The notes under the pieces: generated by a model
What the model was told of the DNA's origin: nothing
Seen by the model: the letters and a program-made list of their open reading frames with translations, nothing else
Databases searched by the model: none
DNA from: an uncultured Thalassolituus sp.
GTDB taxonomy: Bacteria > Pseudomonadota > Gammaproteobacteria > Pseudomonadales > Oceanobacteraceae
Assembly: GCA_913054055.1 (NCBI GenBank)
Contig: CAJXIT010000089.1
Coordinates: forward strand, 1-11,086
Direction of reading: 5' to 3'
DNA length: 11,086 nt
Translations under genes and position numbers: made by a program
Shown: positions 6,738 through 11,086 of the stretch, in pieces
How the letters are laid out: each line of letters begins with the position of its first letter
How positions within the stretch are numbered: the stretch's first letter is position 1

Positions 6738-7713
6738 TTTTTTACTAAGCGCATTTTTTTGCGGGATACTCCACGCAACTGAATTAAATGTTGCCCCCTC
6801 TAACCTTGAATACCCAATAGAGGGGGAGTCCATCACCTCCTCTGAACGTCATCTGCAAGCCGATGTTCCTTATCTAAATACTGAAAGCATCATCAAAGCA
6901 CAGTCTCAACCTGCTCGGCTAGCCATCATTATTGATGATCTTGGCAACAGCTTACGCTCAGGTTTAGATGCCATTGCATTGCCAGCTGCCATCACCTTTG
7001 CGGTTATGCCTCATCGGAAACACAGTAAAACGTTAGCAGAGCGAGCTGGGCGACTAGGCAAAGACGTCATTCTGCATGCCCCAATGAGCACAATGAACGG
7101 TCGTAAACTAGGCGCAGGCGCGCTCAGCGAAGACTTAGGGGAACAAGTATTCAAAGACAAATTGCGTTTTTCAATTGCCAGCATTCCCTTTATTACTGGT
7201 GTGAATAACCACATGGGCAGCCGATTAACCACACAACCACAAGCCATGAAGTGGGTGATGGAAGTGTTGGCTCAAGAGCAATTATTTTTTGTGGATAGTC
7301 GTACTCACGCCAAAAGCGTTGCCTATAAAACAGCGCTTAAAATGGGGCTGCCATCTGCCAATCGGGATATATTTTTAGATCACGAAATTCATATTGACCA
7401 CATTCATGTGCAATTTAAAAAAGCGCTGGCCATTGCAAAACGTTATGGTAGCGCCATTGCCATCGGTCACCCCCATAAGCCAACGTTGAAGTATTTAAAT
7501 CATGTATTACCTCAACTAGAAGGCAGTAATGTGGCCGTTCACAGTATCAGTGATTTATTAAAAGGTGGGATTAAAGCTCGCCCTGACAGCGCTAGGGAAA
7601 GTCGACCGGCTAGAGTGCCATCATTGGATTTACTGGTTCAGCAACTGATTGAAGCTGATAAGCCTAGTCTTCAATCCACGACTCAGCAAGTCAAAAAAGA
7701 TAAGGTTTATTAA
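6688..7713 (+). CDS. yibQ: Divergent polysaccharide deacetylase family protein (YibQ)
   Basis: Member of the divergent polysaccharide deacetylase family (Pfam PF04748, YibQ). A signal peptide ends near residue 30 (ILHA|TEL), a variable linker reaches about 75, and the NodB-like fold spans about 76-293. Conserved features are LAIIIDDLGNS (78-88), FAVMPH (104-109), ILHAPM (128-133), NNHMGS (173-178), FVDSRT (201-206) and IAIGHPH (257-263). Enzymatic activity has not been shown for the family, so the substrate is open. Two starts are possible: ATG 6688 (GAAG upstream, 50-bp overlap with ctpA) or ATG 6706 (shorter, more typical signal peptide, 32-bp overlap). Either overlap suggests translational coupling to ctpA. 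The order gpmI-envC-(ctpA)-yibQ is conserved in gammaproteobacteria. No clear terminator follows before the convergent yheS end at 7749. Confidence 0.92.
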   Translation: MTKPQIMKQPPILQALSFLLSAFFCGILHATELNVAPSNLEYPIEGESITSSERHLQADVPYLNTESIIKAQSQPARLAIIIDDLGNSLRSGLDAIALPAAITFAVMPHRKHSKTLAERAGRLGKDVILHAPMSTMNGRKLGAGALSEDLGEQVFKDKLRFSIASIPFITGVNNHMGSRLTTQPQAMKWVMEVLAQEQLFFVDSRTHAKSVAYKTALKMGLPSANRDIFLDHEIHIDHIHVQFKKALAIAKRYGSAIAIGHPHKPTLKYLNHVLPQLEGSNVAVHSISDLLKGGIKARPDSARESRPARVPSLDLLVQQLIEADKPSLQSTTQQVKKDKVY

Positions 7714-7748
7714 GCATTCGCTCACCAAGTAAGTCCGTTCGAATCTGT

Positions 7749-9665
7749 TTATTCTAGTTCGGCCTGAAGTGTTTCTAATTCTTCTAGGCTTTCCATCCAA
7801 GTTTCTTCGTTCTCTTCTAACGATTTTTTAACCTGAGTTTGCTCAGCCAATAACTGCTGTAACTTATCCTTGTTGGCAGCTTCATACAAACTGGTATCGG
7901 CCAATTGTGCTTCAATGGCTGTTTGCTGCTCTTGTAGAGCTTCCACTTTGGCTTCTAGCTTTTCAACCTGCTTCTTAAGCGGACTCATTTTTTTACGCAT
8001 TTCTGCTTCGCGGCGTTTGCGCTCTTTTTTAGCCTCCGCGCTGTTTTCTGTGGCAGGGGTATCATTAACCGGCTGATCATCTGCATCTTGCTGCTTAATG
8101 AAAACACGGTAATCTTCTAGATCCCCATCGAATGGTGTGACCTTGGCATCATGCACCAGTAGAAACTCATCAACAGTGTTCACCAATAAATGACGATCGT
8201 GACTCACAACTACGATGGCGCCCTCAAAGTTTTGCAAAGCCAAGGTTAAGGCCTGACGCATATCCAAATCTAAATGGTTGGTAGGCTCATCTAAAATCAA
8301 TAAGTTCGGCTTCAACCACGCAATTCTGGCTAAAGCTAATCGAGCAAGTTCACCACCTGAGAATTTATCGCAAGGCTCCACAGACTGGTCCCCATGAAAA
8401 CCAAAGCCCCCTAAAAAGTTACGACACTCTTGCTCGCTGGCCCCTGGGGTGAGTTTTTGCAAATGCAAAATTGGACTGTAGCTTAATTCCAGCTCGTCCA
8501 CTTGATGCTGGGCAAAATAACCTAAGGATAAAAACTCCCCTTGGTAGTATTCGCCGGATAATAACTCTAACTGTTTAACCAAGGCTTTAATCAAGGTGGA
8601 TTTACCCGCGCCATTGGCCCCTAGCAAGCCAATGCGATCACCTGGACGTAAATCTAACTTCACATTATTCAGCTGAATGGTATCTGCACTGTAACCAATG
8701 TTGGCCTGAGTCAGAGTTAATAACGGGTCGCTGACTTTTTCAGCGTTAGGAAATTGAAACTGAAATTCGCTATCCACATGGGCTGGAGCAATGCGCTCCA
8801 TGCGCTCTAACGCTTTGACTCGGCTTTGCGCTTGCTTGGCTTTACTGGCCTTGGCTTTAAAACGGGTGATAAAGCTTTCTATGTGTTTAATTTGCTCTTG
8901 CTGCTGCACATACAAACTTTGCTGCTGGGCCAAGCGCTCGGCACGGCGACGTTCAAAGTCTTCGTAGTTACCGCTATAGAGATCCGTTTTTTGTTGATTC
9001 AAATGCACAATGCCATCTACCACACTGTCAATGAAGTCACGATCGTGACTGATCAACAATAAGGTGCCGCGGTATTGTTGCAAAAAGGTTTCTAACCACA
9101 TGGCCGCCAGGCGCATTTCCAGGTCGAGGTGGTTGGTGGGCTCATCCAGTAATAATAAATCGCTGGGCATGATTAACGCCTTGGCCAAATTCAATCGCAT
9201 TCTCCAGCCACCACTAAATGCACTGACCGGTTGATGCATCTGCTCAGGTTTAAATCCTAAACCGGCCAGCATGGTGATGCCTTGATGTTCAACCCCATAG
9301 CCACTGATCATTTCAAACTCACCGTGTAACTGGGCAAGCTTATGATCATCATGTGCGGCTTCGGCTGCGGCCATATCGGTTTGAATTTGGCGAAACGCTT
9401 CATGGCCATCTAATACATAGTCCAATGCCGTTTTGCTAGATGCTGCTACTTCTTGCGCCATGTGCGCCATGCGCCAGTTTTTGGGTAAGTACAACTCCCC
9501 TTGATCCAAAGCCAATTCCCCTAGAATCAGTTTAAACAAGGTAGACTTGCCCGCACCATTGGCGCCCACTACCGCAAGTTTGTGGCCGTCATGCACAGTT
9601 AGCTCTGCATCTTGCAAAATGATTTTAGAGCCTAGGTGTAAATTAACGTGTTGCAGACGTATCAT
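7749..9665 (-). CDS. yheS: ABC-F family ATPase YheS
   Basis: A soluble ABC-F protein without membrane segments; the family binds the ribosomal E site and relieves or monitors stalled translation, and YheS is one of the four E. coli members. Two ATPase domains are complete: Walker A GANGAGKST at 34-42 and 349-357, signature FSGGW (150-154) and FSGGE (435-439), Walker B LLLLDEPTNHLD (170-181) and LLILDEPTNHLD. The interdomain linker (about 240-300) is charged and contains FKAKASKAKQAQSR. The C-terminal coiled coil covers about 545-636. Length 638 is close to E. coli YheS (637), and the sequence resembles YheS more than EttA or Uup. After the first D-loop there are about three extra residues (MRL) before WLE. 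No Shine-Dalgarno precedes the ATG, which shares its bases with the divergent ATG at 9664. Confidence 0.95.
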   Translation of the reverse strand: MIRLQHVNLHLGSKIILQDAELTVHDGHKLAVVGANGAGKSTLFKLILGELALDQGELYLPKNWRMAHMAQEVAASSKTALDYVLDGHEAFRQIQTDMAAAEAAHDDHKLAQLHGEFEMISGYGVEHQGITMLAGLGFKPEQMHQPVSAFSGGWRMRLNLAKALIMPSDLLLLDEPTNHLDLEMRLAAMWLETFLQQYRGTLLLISHDRDFIDSVVDGIVHLNQQKTDLYSGNYEDFERRRAERLAQQQSLYVQQQEQIKHIESFITRFKAKASKAKQAQSRVKALERMERIAPAHVDSEFQFQFPNAEKVSDPLLTLTQANIGYSADTIQLNNVKLDLRPGDRIGLLGANGAGKSTLIKALVKQLELLSGEYYQGEFLSLGYFAQHQVDELELSYSPILHLQKLTPGASEQECRNFLGGFGFHGDQSVEPCDKFSGGELARLALARIAWLKPNLLILDEPTNHLDLDMRQALTLALQNFEGAIVVVSHDRHLLVNTVDEFLLVHDAKVTPFDGDLEDYRVFIKQQDADDQPVNDTPATENSAEAKKERKRREAEMRKKMSPLKKQVEKLEAKVEALQEQQTAIEAQLADTSLYEAANKDKLQQLLAEQTQVKKSLEENEETWMESLEELETLQAELE

Positions 9666-10209
9666 GAAGAAATTCGCTATTCACAAAACAAAAGGGGTCG
9701 ATGTGACACAGGGTGCGCATAATGCCACAATTCTGCGAGAGAACCCATTTTGGGATTACTCATTAAGCGTCTATCAGCAAGATCAATGCGATGAATTTCT
9801 GCTTGAGGCACAAAACCGATATGCCCTGGATATTAATGTGTTGCTATTCATTGGCTGGCTGGCTCACCAACAGCAAGCTTTCATTGACGTTGAACCATTT
9901 CATCCACAGGTCATAAGATTTCAGCAAGAAACAATCACTAAGATTCGCTATTTAAGAATAAGAACAAAGCGTTTTAATAACCCTGAGTTTTATAACGCCA
10001 TAAAAGCCCTTGAGCTTTATGCAGAGAATATTGAACAAAACCGTCTTTATGCATTAACAGAGCGAATGCCCGTCTCGCAATTAGACTTTGCCCAACTCAT
10101 AAAAAATGGAGTTTTAGGGTATCTGAAGCAGATTAATAGAGATAAAGCATTTATACAGGAAGGAAACTGGCTGCAAACATTGATTGAATATTTACAGCCA
10201 GAAGCTTAA
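9664..10209 (+). CDS. TIGR02444-family (DUF2390-like) hypothetical protein
   Basis: A 181-residue soluble protein of unknown function. It resembles the TIGR02444 family by the opening NPFWDYSLSVY (28-38), the Asp/Asn-containing hydrophobic helix YALDINVLLFIGWLA (53-67) and the following helical pattern, including a KIRYLRIRTK segment (93-102). No signal peptide, membrane segment or catalytic motif is visible. The frame is open upstream to 9547, but that part lies antisense to the yheS N-terminus, so the start is placed at ATG 9664 or GTG 9703. A gene of this family between yheS and algP is a known gammaproteobacterial arrangement and supports the call. The TAA stop lies inside a strong hairpin. 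Existence is well supported; the function is unknown. Confidence 0.82.
   Translation: MKKFAIHKTKGVDVTQGAHNATILRENPFWDYSLSVYQQDQCDEFLLEAQNRYALDINVLLFIGWLAHQQQAFIDVEPFHPQVIRFQQETITKIRYLRIRTKRFNNPEFYNAIKALELYAENIEQNRLYALTERMPVSQLDFAQLIKNGVLGYLKQINRDKAFIQEGNWLQTLIEYLQPEA
9691..9705 (+). promoter_or_regulatory. Ribosome-binding site favouring an alternative GTG start
   Basis: AAAGGGG (9691-9697) lies 5 nt upstream of an in-frame GTG (9703). The upstream ATG at 9664 has no comparable purine-rich site. Starting at GTG would shorten the protein by 13 residues, still upstream of the conserved NPFW motif. Confidence 0.4.
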
Positions 10210-10231
10210 CGGCTTAAAGATAAGCCGTTAA
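10206..10231. terminator. 11-bp perfect stem-loop shared by convergent genes
   Basis: TTAACGGCTTA (10206-10216) pairs perfectly with TAAGCCGTTAA (10221-10231) around a 4-nt AAGA loop. The stem contains the TAA stop of the TIGR02444-type gene and lies 10 bp beyond the stop of the AlgP-like gene, where a bidirectional terminator is expected. Neither strand has a good T-run after it, so intrinsic termination would be weak; it may instead protect the 3' ends. Confidence 0.55.
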
Positions 10232-10241
10232 ATCAACGAAA

Positions 10242-11086
10242 TTACTTCTCTTCGTTGAAAGCGCTAGGTGCAACAGCGGCTGGAGCGGCTGGCTTAGCTT
10301 CTACTTTTTTAGCAGGCTTTTTTGCTGCTTTAGCAGCTGCTTTTTTTGCTTTAGCAGCGGCTTTCTTAGCTTTTTCAGCTTCTTTTTTTGCTTTTGCTTT
10401 CGCTTTTGCTTTTTCAGCAGCCGCTTTCGCTTTCGCTTTTGCCTTTGCAGCGTCAGCTTTTACTTTCGCTTTTGCTTTAGCAGCGTCAGCTTTTGCTTTT
10501 GCTTTCGCTTTAGCAGCAGCCTTCTTAGCAGCAGCCGCTTCTTTCTTGGCAGCCGCTTTAGCAGCAATTGCCGCTTTCTTAGCAGCCGCTTTCTCAGCAG
10601 CCGCTAGCTTCTTAGCAACCGCTTTTTCAGCAGCATTACGAGCCGCTTCTAATTGAGAAGCTTTTTTGTTGTCAGCTTTAACAGTGTTAAGTGCTGCAGT
10701 CGCTTCTTTAGCTACTGCTTTAGCGGCTGCAACAGCTGCTTTAGCCGTAGCCGCTTTCGCTTTAGCCGCTGCTAGTTGCTTAACAGCAGCAGGGGTTTTC
10801 TTAGCTTTAACTTTTGCAGCTACTTTAGCAGCCGCTTCTTTCGCTTTGTTAGCAGCAGCGTCAGCTTTAGTGACAGCAGCAGTCGCTTTAGCAGCGTCTT
10901 TAGATGCAGCCGCTTCTTGCTGGCCACGAACTTTAACAAGTTGAGCCGCTAGCTTAGCGATGTCTTTTTCAATTTGAGCTACTGGGCTCGCAACGTTTTT
11001 TGCAGCTACTTTCTTAGCAGGTGCTTTTTTAGCAGCTGGCTTTTTAGCAGCGGCTTTTTTTGGAGCTGCTTTTTTAGCAGCAGGTT
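10242..11086 (-). CDS. algP: AlgP-like, histone H1-like Lys/Ala-rich protein (partial, 5' end outside window)
   Basis: On the minus strand a single frame is open from the right edge to TAA at 10242-10244, giving 280 residues of C-terminal sequence. Composition is extreme: mostly Ala and Lys, with PAAKK and KKAAA blocks. One less repetitive helical stretch sits near the visible start (SPVAQIEKDIAKLAAQLVKV, then RGQQEAAASKDAAKA). The tail ends APSAFNEEK. This fits AlgP/histone H1-like proteins, which bind DNA through Lys/Ala tails; AlgP was described as a regulator of alginate genes in Pseudomonas. Position next to the TIGR02444-type gene and yheS matches the algP locus. The usual N-terminal domain is not in view. 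The alginate role should not be assumed here. Low-complexity composition limits the family call. Confidence 0.8.
   Translation of the reverse strand, partial: PAAKKAAPKKAAAKKPAAKKAPAKKVAAKNVASPVAQIEKDIAKLAAQLVKVRGQQEAAASKDAAKATAAVTKADAAANKAKEAAAKVAAKVKAKKTPAAVKQLAAAKAKAATAKAAVAAAKAVAKEATAALNTVKADNKKASQLEAARNAAEKAVAKKLAAAEKAAAKKAAIAAKAAAKKEAAAAKKAAAKAKAKAKADAAKAKAKVKADAAKAKAKAKAAAEKAKAKAKAKKEAEKAKKAAAKAKKAAAKAAKKPAKKVEAKPAAPAAVAPSAFNEEK
10392..10523 (-). repeat. Four 33-bp (11-residue) repeats in the AlgP-like gene
   Basis: In protein order the units are KAAAKAKAKAK (10491-10523), ADAAKAKAKVK (10458-10490), ADAAKAKAKAK (10425-10457) and AAAEKAKAKAK (10392-10424). A further degraded unit may follow. 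At DNA level CAGCGTCAGC recurs at 33-bp spacing (10448-10457, 10481-10490). The rest of the gene has less regular KKAAA patterns. Confidence 0.8.

Noticed and set aside
9547..9663. Upstream in-frame extension of the TIGR02444-type gene
   Set aside because: It lies antisense to the yheS N-terminal Walker A region and shows no family resemblance; the conserved part begins near NPFW.
10255..10944. Two plus-strand Ala/Phe-rich reading frames opposite the AlgP-like gene
   Set aside because: They are the antisense image of Lys/Ala codons (TTT/GCT triplets). The minus-strand frame is open throughout and has a sensible C-terminus and conserved neighbours.

Overview
The window looks like a chromosomal housekeeping segment of a gammaproteobacterium, most likely a marine Oceanospirillales/Pseudomonadales-type bacterium. 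This rests on protein similarity recalled from family knowledge and on two gene neighbourhoods typical of the class: yibN/secB divergent from gpmI-envC-ctpA-yibQ, and yheS / TIGR02444-type gene / algP. No genus can be named from the sequence alone. I see no prophage, insertion sequence, CRISPR array, tRNA or rRNA.

Layout. 1-445: the 3' end of a histidine kinase gene that runs in from the left. 526-999: trmL (tRNA wobble 2'-O-methyltransferase). 1000-1276: a convergent intergenic stretch holding two near-identical terminator/secB-tail copies. 1277-2221 (minus): secB and a membrane-anchored rhodanese (yibN). 2222-2447: a divergent promoter region. 2448-7713 (plus): gpmI, envC, ctpA and yibQ, a glycolytic enzyme followed by three envelope proteins. 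7749-9665 (minus): yheS, an ABC-F ATPase. 9664-10209 (plus): a TIGR02444-type hypothetical gene whose ATG overlaps the yheS ATG. 10242-11086 (minus): the 3' part of an AlgP-like, histone-H1-like Lys/Ala-rich protein that runs off the right edge.

How the genes work together. EnvC (amidase activator with a degenerate LytM domain), CtpA (periplasmic processing protease) and YibQ (divergent polysaccharide deacetylase) are all exported and plausibly act in cell-wall turnover and division. SecB feeds unfolded precursors to the Sec system. YheS and TrmL belong to translation. AlgP-like proteins are proposed DNA-binding regulators.

I do not see a new multi-gene system. The items most worth a second look are: a tandem duplication of the secB 3' end plus terminator, with a frameshifted, slightly divergent relic; the divergent yheS/TIGR02444 pair sharing a CATG; a three-residue insertion just after the first D-loop of YheS; and an 11-residue Lys/Ala repeat in the AlgP-like protein.
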